Source of the DNA: a virus
DNA length: 33,069 nucleotides
Direction: 5' to 3' (one strand)
Virus record (IMG/VR): IMGVR_UViG_3300000116_000029
Coordinates: 12,805-45,873 of that record
Of this stretch, positions 24,862-31,691 are shown in pieces. The number at the start of each line of letters is the position of its first letter. Positions within the stretch are counted from its first letter, which is position 1. Under the pieces are notes generated by a model, which saw nothing but the letters and a program-made list of their open reading frames with translations, ran no database searches and was not told the origin of the DNA. The translations under genes and the position numbers were made by a program.

Positions 24862-25989
24862 TTATATAAGGTTTGCCCAGGCGCCGGATTCGTAGCCTTG
24901 GAATTTATTATCTGTTGTATTGTAAATAACCATTCCGTTTGCCGCTGTAAGGGCATCACGTTGTACTGTGGTAAGCGAACCAAATTGTACAAAACCTGTA
25001 CCTTTAATATTTCCTAATACTTCTAGTGCTTCAACCGGTGCTGTAAAATCTGAGTTTGCTGGCTCAATTTTTACTTTTAATCCGCCGTGTACTGTGTGAG
25101 TACTATACTGTGTAATACCAGTTGCACCATTATCATCATGACTAAAATATGTATTGGTAGGACGAGTCTGCATAACAAATTTTTGTTGCGTTCGATCCAT
25201 TACTCTATTAGTAGCAAGTACTACGGTATTGTCTGCAGGAGCTTCATTGTAAACAAACTCCAATCTTGCAGAATTATTAATATCTCCAACACCGGTTATT
25301 GTTACTTCAGTTGTATTAATAATACCAGTTACTTCGCCAACAATCTTACTAGAAATACCATCTACAAGTACAGTTGAATCATCACCAAACACACTACCTG
25401 TTACTTCACCGTCGAATGTACCTGCGTGAGCACCTGTTGCATTACCTGTTACGTTACCTGTAAATGTTCCACTTACTTGTGCAGCTGCTATTTGTCCTGT
25501 TGCTGCATTAAAGACTACAGTACTGTCGTCTGCAATAATATCTGCTTGTACTCTTTCAGCTGTGATCTGACTGTCAACTGTTAATTGAGAAAGAAATGCT
25601 TCTTTCCAGTATGCTGTAGTGGAACCTAAATCATGTGTTGCATCGGCATTAGGAACTAAATCGCCGGACATTACTCCGCCTATATTAATTACATCACTTC
25701 CAACACCGTCACCTAAGTTAATATTCCCTGATGCTTGTATAGTACCAGTAATATTAATGTTACCTGTACCAGTAATATCATGGTTGTTTAAGTCTAATGT
25801 ACCGCCTAGCTGTGGAGTAGTATCAGCTAAAAGTGAGTCGATAGTACCAGCAATAGATGTTATTCCACCTGCTGTAGTTCCGTCACCAACGTATAGTTGT
25901 TTAGTGTCTGTTGTGAATATTAATTCACCTGCTGCAGGTGTGATACCTAATCTTTCTGCATTGGTACCTCTTCTAACTTGTAATGCCAT
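24862..25989 (-). CDS. Tail-fibre-like virion protein with tropism-determinant-like N-terminus
   Basis: A 375-residue protein. The start MALQVRRGTNAER...GELIFTTDTKQLYVGDG is the short N-terminal module shared by many marine T4-like fibre proteins and by major tropism determinant-type proteins. The middle (about 150-215) has repeated VTG/NATG beta-turns typical of fibrous trimers. The C-terminal 55 residues (GSLTTVQRDALTAANG...GAWANL) form a common fibre tip module. No chaperone domain is visible. Predicted location: virion tail or baseplate, contacting the host surface. AGGAG sits before ATG 25989, and an ATAAATAC late-type box lies 30 bases upstream. It borders the iron-enzyme cassette. Confidence 0.82.
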   Translation of the reverse strand: MALQVRRGTNAERLGITPAAGELIFTTDTKQLYVGDGTTAGGITSIAGTIDSLLADTTPQLGGTLDLNNHDITGTGNINITGTIQASGNINLGDGVGSDVINIGGVMSGDLVPNADATHDLGSTTAYWKEAFLSQLTVDSQITAERVQADIIADDSTVVFNAATGQIAAAQVSGTFTGNVTGNATGAHAGTFDGEVTGSVFGDDSTVLVDGISSKIVGEVTGIINTTEVTITGVGDINNSARLEFVYNEAPADNTVVLATNRVMDRTQQKFVMQTRPTNTYFSHDDNGATGITQYSTHTVHGGLKVKIEPANSDFTAPVEALEVLGNIKGTGFVQFGSLTTVQRDALTAANGMVIYNTTDNKFQGYESGAWANLI

Positions 25990-26018
25990 CTATTAACTCC
26001 TGAATAGTATTTGTTATA

Positions 26019-26028
26019 GTATTTATGC
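26019..26028 (-). promoter_or_regulatory. T4-late-type promoter of the tail-fibre gene
   Basis: Read on the minus strand, GCATAAATAC followed by TATAAC lies 30 bases upstream of the fibre ATG, with AGGAG between them. T4-type late promoters consist of a TATAAATA-like -10 element alone; the distance leaves room for a normal leader. A structural gene is the expected target. Confidence 0.6.
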
Positions 26029-26031
26029 CGA

Positions 26032-26343
26032 TCACTTTCTTTTCTTCATAAAGATTGCAGTACGCTTCTTAATATCTCTTTTGACTTTTTGAGTATCTAG
26101 CCTAAAATCTATATTTTTAATACTAGTTTCGTATTCAGAGAACAGGTCTTCTAAAGCTGTTTCTATATTTAAACTAGGCTTAGTTAATGACTTTTTTACG
26201 TCGATATCCCATATTTTACCGTCGTTAAAGTATATCTTAACACTATGTAAATACTCAATAGGTACTACATCAATAGTAATATCTTTAAATATTTCAGGCC
26301 AAGCACTAACTATATCTGAGGGTAGCTTACCTTTTTTAGCCAT
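26032..26343 (-). CDS. Conserved-looking small phage protein, function unknown
   Basis: A 103-residue, Lys-rich, acidic-and-basic protein (KSLTKPSLNIE, LDTQKVKRDIKKR near the end). An upstream frame extends to 26454, but that part lies over the neighbouring gene. ATG 26343 (MAKKGKLPSD) overlaps the stop of the 26336 gene by 8 bases and is the sensible start. The strongly basic last 15 residues could bind nucleic acid or another virion part (inference). It lies directly upstream of the tail-fibre gene, so a late or structural role is plausible, but I do not recognise the family. Confidence 0.65.
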   Translation of the reverse strand: MAKKGKLPSDIVSAWPEIFKDITIDVVPIEYLHSVKIYFNDGKIWDIDVKKSLTKPSLNIETALEDLFSEYETSIKNIDFRLDTQKVKRDIKKRTAIFMKKRK

Positions 26344-26944
26344 CCGCCGTTGTCTTTGACTTACGCTTTGTAGGAACAAGTTCTTCTGCTTGCTCTCTAA
26401 GAGTCTTTGCTTCTTTAAACAAAGAATCTGCCTGCGAACGATATTGTGCCGCAAGTACTTCGTCGGTTAAGACATCGGTTGTTGCAGGTGCTGTATATGA
26501 TGCTGCTGGATCAGCTACAGGTGCATCTTTTACTTCTGCAATAGTTGCTCCTTTTGGATCTTTCATAGCAAGGTCGTTTACTGTAACACCTTTTTGCTCT
26601 GCAATAGTTTTATTAAGTTCATCTAATGGTAATGACGTATTATTATTTGGTGTCATTTCAATTAAGTTAGTTGCAACTTTAGCAAGTTTTCCTGTTTTAT
26701 GAAATCCAGCTAACATATTTCTACCATCTGATAAAGATGATCTAGCCATAGCATCTGCAAATTCATCTGAGTTTTGCCCAGCATTTGATTCTATTAAATT
26801 AATTAGTGAATCGTGGTCAGCTGCATCAAGTGATTCTGTAAATACAACTAAACAGTTATCAGGGTCACCTGGTAATACTCTATATGCTACTGCACATTTT
26901 TTCTTAGTTTTTGTTACTCTTCCGATATGTTTCAATGCGGCCAT
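26336..26944 (-). CDS. Phage protein of unknown function with Ala-rich tail
   Basis: A 202-residue protein. The N-terminal 100 residues are globular (GRVTKTKKKCAVAYRVLPGD, SLDAADHDSLINLIES, SDGRNMLAGFH), and the C-terminal half is Ala/Pro-rich followed by a charged helix (LFKEAKTLREQAEEL) and a basic end. The arrangement, domain plus linker plus coiled helix, is seen in many virion-associated proteins, but no specific family is recognised. A good ribosome binding site (GGAG 8 bases upstream) supports ATG 26944. It begins 1 base after the preceding gene and overlaps the next by 8. Confidence 0.7.
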   Translation of the reverse strand: MAALKHIGRVTKTKKKCAVAYRVLPGDPDNCLVVFTESLDAADHDSLINLIESNAGQNSDEFADAMARSSLSDGRNMLAGFHKTGKLAKVATNLIEMTPNNNTSLPLDELNKTIAEQKGVTVNDLAMKDPKGATIAEVKDAPVADPAASYTAPATTDVLTDEVLAAQYRSQADSLFKEAKTLREQAEELVPTKRKSKTTADG

Positions 26945-26945
26945 A

Positions 26946-27206
26946 TTAATCTCCTTTTGTTCCGTCTGGCGCAGGTGCAGGTTGTTGTGCAGCTACCGCT
27001 GATAGGAACGTTTCTAGCTTGTTGTATGTTGACCCAACGGTCATCATTTCATTTGGTTTGAACGCACCACGTTGGCTTGCTACATCAATGATTTGCTTTA
27101 GTGCATTTAAATCAGTAATAGTAAGTTCTGTAGTACCTTCTGGTGCTGGCGCTTGAGCTTCTTGTGTAGGTGCTTGTGCGTCAGCGTTCTTTTTATCTTC
27201 GCTCAT
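26946..27206 (-). CDS. Small acidic Ala/Pro-rich phage protein, function unknown
   Basis: An 86-residue protein. The first 28 and last 13 residues are low-complexity Ala/Pro/Gln/Glu. The middle (LTITDLNALKQIIDVASQRGAF...SVGSTYNKLETFLSAVA-type) looks like two helices. AGGAGA precedes ATG 27206, and a late-type box sits 25 bases further up. It is conserved-looking and compact, probably a small virion or assembly factor (inference). Family not recognised. Confidence 0.7.
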   Translation of the reverse strand: MSEDKKNADAQAPTQEAQAPAPEGTTELTITDLNALKQIIDVASQRGAFKPNEMMTVGSTYNKLETFLSAVAAQQPAPAPDGTKGD

Positions 27207-27230
27207 TTATTGTCTCCTGTGTTTAAAATA

Positions 27231-27248
27231 AACTACGTATATATTTAC
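27231..27248 (-). promoter_or_regulatory. Late-promoter-like repeat, copy A
   Basis: On the minus strand TAAATATATACGTAGTT (27231-27247) lies 25 bases upstream of the 27206 start, with AGGAGA in between. The same 17-mer with one change occurs at 30817-30833 ahead of another small gene. The TAAATATA part fits the T4 late -10 element, and the shared CGTAGTT would be around the transcription start. Two gene starts sharing it supports a real promoter class. Confidence 0.6.
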
Positions 27249-27538
27249 TTGTATTTCAAAAGTGGGCATGCCAAAGTGAAATAGGAAAGTTCTTTAGTAT
27301 CTTCAAATCCTATTTTACATACAGTCTCTGTACCACCAGTTTTAGCAATTACAATAGTTGTGCCTATATAATACCGACCTTTTAGATTGTCAGTTATCCA
27401 TTTTTGTATACTTCTTTCTAAGTTATAACGAAGTGGTATTTTAATGTAATCGCAATGAGGACTAGGCACCTTTAAGCGCCTAATACCAAATAAATTTAAT
27501 GGATTTGGTTCTTTAACTTTATGCAACATCTTGTTCAT
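27245..27538 (-). CDS. Small phage protein, function unknown
   Basis: A 97-residue protein with no recognisable domain. It has a basic N-terminus, a central WITDNLKGRYYIGTTIVIAKTGG that suggests a beta-rich fold, and a LSYFTLACPLL end. Two starts are possible (27538, or Met4 at 27529); both overlap the end of the VWA/metallopeptidase gene. Its stop lies inside the copy A late-promoter-like repeat region. The gene probably travels with the MoxR-VWA pair, being co-directional and overlapping. Confidence 0.68.
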   Translation of the reverse strand: MNKMLHKVKEPNPLNLFGIRRLKVPSPHCDYIKIPLRYNLERSIQKWITDNLKGRYYIGTTIVIAKTGGTETVCKIGFEDTKELSYFTLACPLLKYK

Positions 27539-28841
27539 AGTGTGCTGTTACACCAAAAGGTGCTTGTAATTCCTTATCTCTATGCCCGTGTATAATGAAT
27601 ACTGTTTCGCAATATTCAGGATCTCCCCAACTTCTCCAAGGATATCCATCTGTAAACATGATAAACTTTTTAGGCTGAATATCATTTTCTTTCATATAAT
27701 CCCAGTTACAGTCAAATTCTGTTCCGCCACCGCCAATAATATTATAGTCTAATAAGTCCTCACCACCGTCTGCACTAAAGTCTTGTTCGTTATAAACAGC
27801 AGTATCAAAACACCATAGTTTAATGCTATAAGATTTAAATTCTTCCATAATACCTTTAACTTCACTTAAGAAGTCTTTAGCTTGTGAATCACCAATAGAT
27901 CCACTCATATCTAAACCTACACAAATATCAATTTCATCATCATAATTCATGCCTGGAAGAATAGCACCAGTGTGCCAACCTTTACGTGAAGGACGACTAA
28001 ATGTAAAATCGTGTTTAATAGTAGACTGTATTTGTTGTCTAATAATTTCACGCCAGTTCATTTTAGGTTCTGTAAGTTCTTTAATCATACGTTGAACTTC
28101 AGCTGGAGTATTGCCTGCACCAGCCGCTTGTGCTGCACTAAGCATACTTTCTTTGACCTCGTCTTTGATCTTTTTCATTTCATCTTTAGAAAATTTTGGC
28201 TTAGACTTACTTACTTTATTACCTTTTGAATCTTCTTCTTCGCCTGAATCACCGTTACCGTCTGCATCATCACCCATACCGTCAAGGTGTTCGTCTAACA
28301 TTTCGCCTAGTTGCTTTAAGTACTCTTCGCCGTTTTGTTTTGCTGTTTCGTAAATGTCATCATATACTTCTTCAGATGTCCATTTGTCATATTTAAAATC
28401 TTGGAAGCAATCAATAAAGCTAGGCTTTACACCAATACGATCACGTACTAGTAGATTATTAACAATATAATCAGCGGCAATATTATATAGTCGAGGCTCA
28501 CGTCCTTCTCTACGTCCTAAGTGATCAAATACACAATGTAGAATTTCGTGTGCAATAACAAATTCAATTTCTTTGTTATTCATTGCATTAAAGAATTGTG
28601 TATTAAAGTATAAGTTTCTACCATCAACAGCGGCCGTAGGTAACCAATCATCTGCTGCTAAAATACGTAAACGAGTTGCCATATTACCAAAGAAAGGATG
28701 TCTAAGCAATAAACCTACTCGAGCAACAATGATACGTTCTAATACTTCTTCACGCATTTCAATTAGTTGTTCTGGAGTAATATCTGGATCAGGTGTCCAG
28801 TGCTTTGTTCCTTCTACATTATGTAATACGTCAGTTTTCAT
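27519..28841 (-). CDS. VWA-like protein with N-terminal metallopeptidase domain (MoxR partner)
   Basis: A 440-residue protein. The N-terminal domain has H98-E-I-L-H102 (HEILH), a zinc-peptidase motif, followed by AADYIVN. An acidic linker (about 181-206, Asp/Glu/Gly) joins a C-terminal VWA-like domain with the MIDAS motif D311-M-S313-G-S315 and a later TDG. This combination is known as a partner of MoxR-type AAA+ ATPases, which remodel or activate other proteins. The ATPase gene lies just upstream (28943). It has its own sigma70-like promoter at 28870-28898. The family role is presumably chaperone-like remodelling during infection; the client is unknown. Confidence 0.85.
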   Translation of the reverse strand: MKTDVLHNVEGTKHWTPDPDITPEQLIEMREEVLERIIVARVGLLLRHPFFGNMATRLRILAADDWLPTAAVDGRNLYFNTQFFNAMNNKEIEFVIAHEILHCVFDHLGRREGREPRLYNIAADYIVNNLLVRDRIGVKPSFIDCFQDFKYDKWTSEEVYDDIYETAKQNGEEYLKQLGEMLDEHLDGMGDDADGNGDSGEEEDSKGNKVSKSKPKFSKDEMKKIKDEVKESMLSAAQAAGAGNTPAEVQRMIKELTEPKMNWREIIRQQIQSTIKHDFTFSRPSRKGWHTGAILPGMNYDDEIDICVGLDMSGSIGDSQAKDFLSEVKGIMEEFKSYSIKLWCFDTAVYNEQDFSADGGEDLLDYNIIGGGGTEFDCNWDYMKENDIQPKKFIMFTDGYPWRSWGDPEYCETVFIIHGHRDKELQAPFGVTAHYEQDVA

Positions 28842-28869
28842 TGTGCCTATTCCCTATTGTTATACTATA

Positions 28870-28898
28870 AGTATACACATATTTACGTTATTTGTCAA
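28870..28898 (-). promoter_or_regulatory. Sigma70-like early promoter of the VWA gene
   Basis: On the minus strand TTGACA (28893-28898), a 17-bp spacer and TATACT (28870-28875) precede the VWA gene start at 28841. Only one base differs from consensus in the -10 box. A terminator-like hairpin lies immediately upstream, so the unit looks like the promoter-plus-stem-loop cassettes described in T4-type phages. Confidence 0.75.
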
Positions 28899-28901
28899 GT
28901 G

Positions 28902-28930
28902 AAAAATGGGCGTTTTGGAGAGATCGCCCA
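28902..28930 (-). terminator. Intrinsic terminator after the MoxR ATPase gene
   Basis: On the minus strand TGGGCG, a 12-base loop and CGCCCA form a 6-bp GC-rich stem followed by TTTTT. It lies 12 bases after the MoxR gene stop and right before the VWA promoter. It fits a rho-independent terminator, with a somewhat short stem. Confidence 0.65.
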
Positions 28931-28942
28931 ACTCTTTTATGG

Positions 28943-30034
28943 TTACACCTGTTGTGCAGCTGTAATGTACTTGCCAAAACGCTCATGGAATTCATCAAAA
29001 CATGCTACTTCATCTGGATCGATTGGTAGTGAATATTGTGTAAGAGCAAGTTTTATGCCCATAACAACTAATTCTGTTTCGAAGTTATCCATTGCAAAAC
29101 GTAGGAAGTTATTAACTTTATCGTCAAACTTCTTATCGTTCTTATCGGACGCTTCTTTAAGTTCATAGCAGAGTGAGACAGTTAAGGAATACATGGCACT
29201 GATTTCTTTTGTCTTCATCTCTTTAACTTTGCCATCCAAAATATCTGTTGGATTAGGCATTGTTGACGCTACTTTACGGTGTGCCATAAACTTTACAGCA
29301 AGGCCTTCGCCTACTGAACCACTAACTAAGTCTGTTGTGGTATTTTCATCATCGTCATCTTCGAGTAGTTCACTTACAAAAGACCAACTACGTGGTGTTG
29401 CAAAAGAACGACTAGGTGACTTTGGATCAAAATCATATAAGTCTTTCTTACTAAAAGTAAGATAACCTACAACATCGTTGTGTATCTTGTTTTCAACAGC
29501 CCATGCAAACCAATCATCAAAGTTTACAGCAAGCTCAACGTGTACAAATCTATTTGCTAACGGAGCAGGCATTCTGTATGTAACACCTTTGTCAGCTTCT
29601 CTGTTACCTGCCGCAACAATAAGTACATTGTCTGGCAGTTTATATTGTCCAACACGTCTGTTAAGAATAAGTTGGTAAGCAGCTGCTTGTACAGCCGGTG
29701 CCGCAGAATTCATTTCGTCTAAGAACAAAACGATATTATCAAATTGTGCAGCAAACTCTTCTGTTGGAAGTTCTTGCGGCGGTGCCCATGCCATTGTATT
29801 GTCATTCGCACTATAATACGGAATACCTTTAATATCAGTTGGTTCCCATAATGATAGTCGAACATCAATTAGATGTGAATTTTTTAGTTGTTTAGTGATC
29901 TGTCCTACAATATCAGATTTACCAATACCTGGAGGACCCCACATAAACAACGGACGTTTCTTCTTGAAAGCACGTAGAATGCTTTTCTTTGCGCCATTTG
30001 GCGATACTGTGCGTAGTGCTGTAATATTATCCAT
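28943..30034 (-). CDS. MoxR-type AAA+ ATPase
   Basis: A 363-residue protein with Walker A GPPGIGKS (33-40), Walker B IVLFLDEMN with D106/E107, sensor-1 VAAGN (N143) and ANRF with the candidate arginine finger R161. This is the MoxR group (CbbQ/NorQ-like) that works with VWA-domain partners; the partner is encoded next. Starts at 30100 and 30067 are in frame, but 30100 lies upstream of the predicted transcript start and the promoter -10 box overlaps it. ATG 30034 has AGAGGA 7 bases upstream, so I use it. Predicted cytosolic hexamer. Confidence 0.84.
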   Translation of the reverse strand: MDNITALRTVSPNGAKKSILRAFKKKRPLFMWGPPGIGKSDIVGQITKQLKNSHLIDVRLSLWEPTDIKGIPYYSANDNTMAWAPPQELPTEEFAAQFDNIVLFLDEMNSAAPAVQAAAYQLILNRRVGQYKLPDNVLIVAAGNREADKGVTYRMPAPLANRFVHVELAVNFDDWFAWAVENKIHNDVVGYLTFSKKDLYDFDPKSPSRSFATPRSWSFVSELLEDDDDENTTTDLVSGSVGEGLAVKFMAHRKVASTMPNPTDILDGKVKEMKTKEISAMYSLTVSLCYELKEASDKNDKKFDDKVNNFLRFAMDNFETELVVMGIKLALTQYSLPIDPDEVACFDEFHERFGKYITAAQQV

Positions 30035-30090
30035 TGTGTATTCCTCTTGTTTAGTGTTCAGTGCCATATCTAATTTCTTAGTATGTATAT

Positions 30091-30119
30091 ATAATAACAC
30101 CGTTTTGACTAAAGGTCAA
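30091..30119 (-). promoter_or_regulatory. Sigma70-like promoter of the MoxR gene
   Basis: On the minus strand TTGACC (30114-30119), 17 bp, TATTAT (30091-30096). Each box has one mismatch. The -35 is part of a small inverted repeat, TTGAC-CTTTA-GTCAA. It overlaps the last codons of the 30116 gene. Confidence 0.6.
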
Positions 30120-30514
30120 CCACTTTTGGATTCTTTTTTCTGTCTTGTTAGGGCTTTTTGTAGTCCATATTTACGTACATCTCCGCTAAAAAGACTCAAT
30201 TCCATGGCCTTTTTTTCGTTAGTAACTATTATACATTTTGAAGCCAAATAGTATGGGCAATCTATAAAATTATCCATCCATATTATTGTATTAGTAGTAA
30301 GTTCAAATTCTGGTGGATAAGGTATTTCATATGTTTTTAAATCTAACTCAGTTGTGATAAATTCAAATCCAGTATCAGTAAGTCTTAGTCCGCCTGTTTC
30401 TTTGTCTCGAGTGTTCTTCCACCATAGAGGCAAGTATTCTTTTAAAGACAATTCGTTTACTGATTTACCTGCTTGTTTTAAGAATACTTTAGTGTATGTT
30501 TCTTTCCAGTTCAT
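30116..30514 (-). CDS. Phage protein of unknown function
   Basis: A 132-residue protein with no catalytic motif I can name. It has a basic start and end, a central KETGGLRLTDTGFEF segment that could be a winged-helix or small beta fold, and a PYYLASKCIIVTNEKKAMELSLF stretch. ATG 30514 overlaps the stop of the 30511 gene by 4 bases, so the two are coupled. It ends inside the MoxR promoter region. Confidence 0.68.
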   Translation of the reverse strand: MNWKETYTKVFLKQAGKSVNELSLKEYLPLWWKNTRDKETGGLRLTDTGFEFITTELDLKTYEIPYPPEFELTTNTIIWMDNFIDCPYYLASKCIIVTNEKKAMELSLFSGDVRKYGLQKALTRQKKESKSG

Positions 30515-30798
30515 TCTTCTACAGTTTCACCTGCAGTCAATTTTACAACAGTAAACTGATCAGTATTGAAAAGTGAATTCATTTTACTAGCAAGATTGTG
30601 TGCATGTCCAGGATTTGAAAAACTAGTTTTTTTATATTTTGGTCCGGGATAGCTTGTAAGAACATTTGAACTTTTTAGATTAAAAGGAGCATTATTGTAA
30701 AATACAGCCCAGATAGCATCGGCCTGTAACACTTGCTCAGCTTTATATGTTTTTTTATCGATGTGTTCTGCTAACACCGTTGGTTTTGGTCTACTCAT
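30511..30798 (-). CDS. Small phage protein of unknown function
   Basis: A 95-residue protein with a Lys/Tyr-rich middle (SYPGPKYKKTSFSNPGHA) followed by a helix HNLASKMNSLFNT. AAAGGA 8 bases before ATG 30798 and the late-type repeat copy B 19 bases further up support the start. Overlaps the next gene by 4 bases. No family recognised. Confidence 0.68.
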   Translation of the reverse strand: MSRPKPTVLAEHIDKKTYKAEQVLQADAIWAVFYNNAPFNLKSSNVLTSYPGPKYKKTSFSNPGHAHNLASKMNSLFNTDQFTVVKLTAGETVEE

Positions 30799-30816
30799 AT
30801 GCGTATCCTTTTAATT

Positions 30817-30835
30817 AACTACGCATATATTTATC
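30817..30835 (-). promoter_or_regulatory. Late-promoter-like repeat, copy B
   Basis: On the minus strand TAAATATATGCGTAGTT (30817-30833) matches copy A at 27231-27247 in 16 of 17 bases and, with the preceding bases, gives GATAAATA. It lies 19 bases upstream of the 30798 start. It overlaps the stop codon of the small ATA-start frame at 30831. Confidence 0.6.
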
Positions 30836-30998
30836 TCTTTTTAACCAACTTTTTAGACCAAAAGTAGTGTATAATTTTATATATAGGATAAGGTACAGGT
30901 ATGTTATAACAGTGTTTGCCTCGTACAACTAAAACGTCCCAAGTCCATTGTCCTTGAATATGTGTAAAGCCTACAATACCAAAACTATACTTACCTAT
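30831..30998 (-). CDS. Small protein-like frame with a non-standard ATA start
   Basis: A 55-codon frame on the minus strand from ATA 30998 to TAA 30831. The translation has the look of a real protein: GFTHIQGQWTWDVL, NIPVPYPIYKIIHYFW and a basic end SKKLVKKR. No ATG, GTG or TTG is in frame before the upstream stop at 31029-31031; the only other candidate is CTG at 31002-31004. The ATA overlaps the stop of the 30998 gene as TAATA, the same geometry as the TAATG overlaps common in phages, so an ATG to ATA change (biological or sequencing) or rare ATA initiation is the simplest explanation. Without it this 150-base gap would be empty in an otherwise packed region. Confidence 0.5.
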   Translation of the reverse strand: MGKYSFGIVGFTHIQGQWTWDVLVVRGKHCYNIPVPYPIYKIIHYFWSKKLVKKR

Positions 30999-31243
30999 TA
31001 CCAGCCTGTGCCGCCGTCCATTGTAACATTAATGACTTCGTCGTTGCCAGAGTTTTTACGTGCAAGTATTTGTTCAAGATCACCATTTAATCTAGACATT
31101 ACTTCGCCTAATGTAAATGCTAATCTTTTAGCCTGTTGCATGTTAAGTTTAACTTCTTTAGCTTGACTAGCATCTGCACTTTTTACTTGAGATATAAATT
31201 GTTGTATCGGAGCAGTGTTTAGTGGTTCATTTTGAGTTGACAC
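30998..31243 (-). CDS. Small phage protein of unknown function
   Basis: An 81-residue protein that is mostly helical (LNTAPIQQFISQVKSADASQ, MQQAKRLAFTLGEVMSRL, LEQILARK), ending in DGGTGW. It is likely a small oligomeric or coiled-coil accessory. ATG 31243 overlaps the 31227 gene by 17 bases. No family recognised. Confidence 0.68.
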   Translation of the reverse strand: MSTQNEPLNTAPIQQFISQVKSADASQAKEVKLNMQQAKRLAFTLGEVMSRLNGDLEQILARKNSGNDEVINVTMDGGTGW

Positions 31244-31691
31244 GTGATAACTCCGTTCTCATTTCTAATTCAGTTTTAAACGGTCCTCTATAATCATAGC
31301 GTTCAATTGTAATTAGTTTAGGACAAAAACTTTTAACCCAACCTTTTTCAAATTTAATTGTATAGTATCCTGCACAATATAAACTTTTAGATTTTTTACT
31401 TTTTGTAAATAATGGTAGTTTGCGTTTTACATCATACATATCGTTGTAAGGTAAACAACTAGTTGGATATGTGTTTACAATTTTCTCTGGTTGTACTTCT
31501 TTAATTGCTAGGTCTTGCCAGCTAACTTTACTTTCTAGAGACTTTTGAATTTCTAATGTATCGTTAAAAAATCTGCTTCCTTTAGAATCACTAAGCATAT
31601 ATTGTTCGTCGTTAAAACTAATAGTTCCTACGTTTTCACTATTATTAGATAAGATCCAAAACTTGTTTTTAACTATTTCTTTTGCTTTCAT
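31227..31691 (-). CDS. Phage protein of unknown function, coupled to RNase H
   Basis: A 154-residue protein. An upstream frame reaches 31760, but that part lies inside the RNase H gene. ATG 31691 overlaps the RNase H stop by 4 bases and is the likely start. It has a beta-rich look (FWILSNNSENVGTISFND, YMLSDSKGSRFFND) and a cluster of basic and aromatic residues toward the C-terminus (KKSKSLYCAGYYTIKFEKGW). The overlap suggests co-expression with RNase H, possibly a replication or repair accessory (inference). Confidence 0.7.
   Translation of the reverse strand: MKAKEIVKNKFWILSNNSENVGTISFNDEQYMLSDSKGSRFFNDTLEIQKSLESKVSWQDLAIKEVQPEKIVNTYPTSCLPYNDMYDVKRKLPLFTKSKKSKSLYCAGYYTIKFEKGWVKSFCPKLITIERYDYRGPFKTELEMRTELSRVNSK

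Noticed and set aside
25619-25996. Plus-strand frame of 125 codons over the tail-fibre gene
   Set aside because: It is antisense to the clear fibre protein, Pro/Ser-rich and without motifs; treated as a shadow.
28011-28353. Plus-strand frames opposite the VWA gene linker
   Set aside because: Ser/Pro-rich antisense translation of the acidic linker; no support.
30114-30134. TTGAC-CTTTA-GTCAA hairpin as a terminator after the 30116 gene
   Set aside because: The stem is only 5 bp, AT-rich and lacks a T-run; it is better read as part of the MoxR -35 region.
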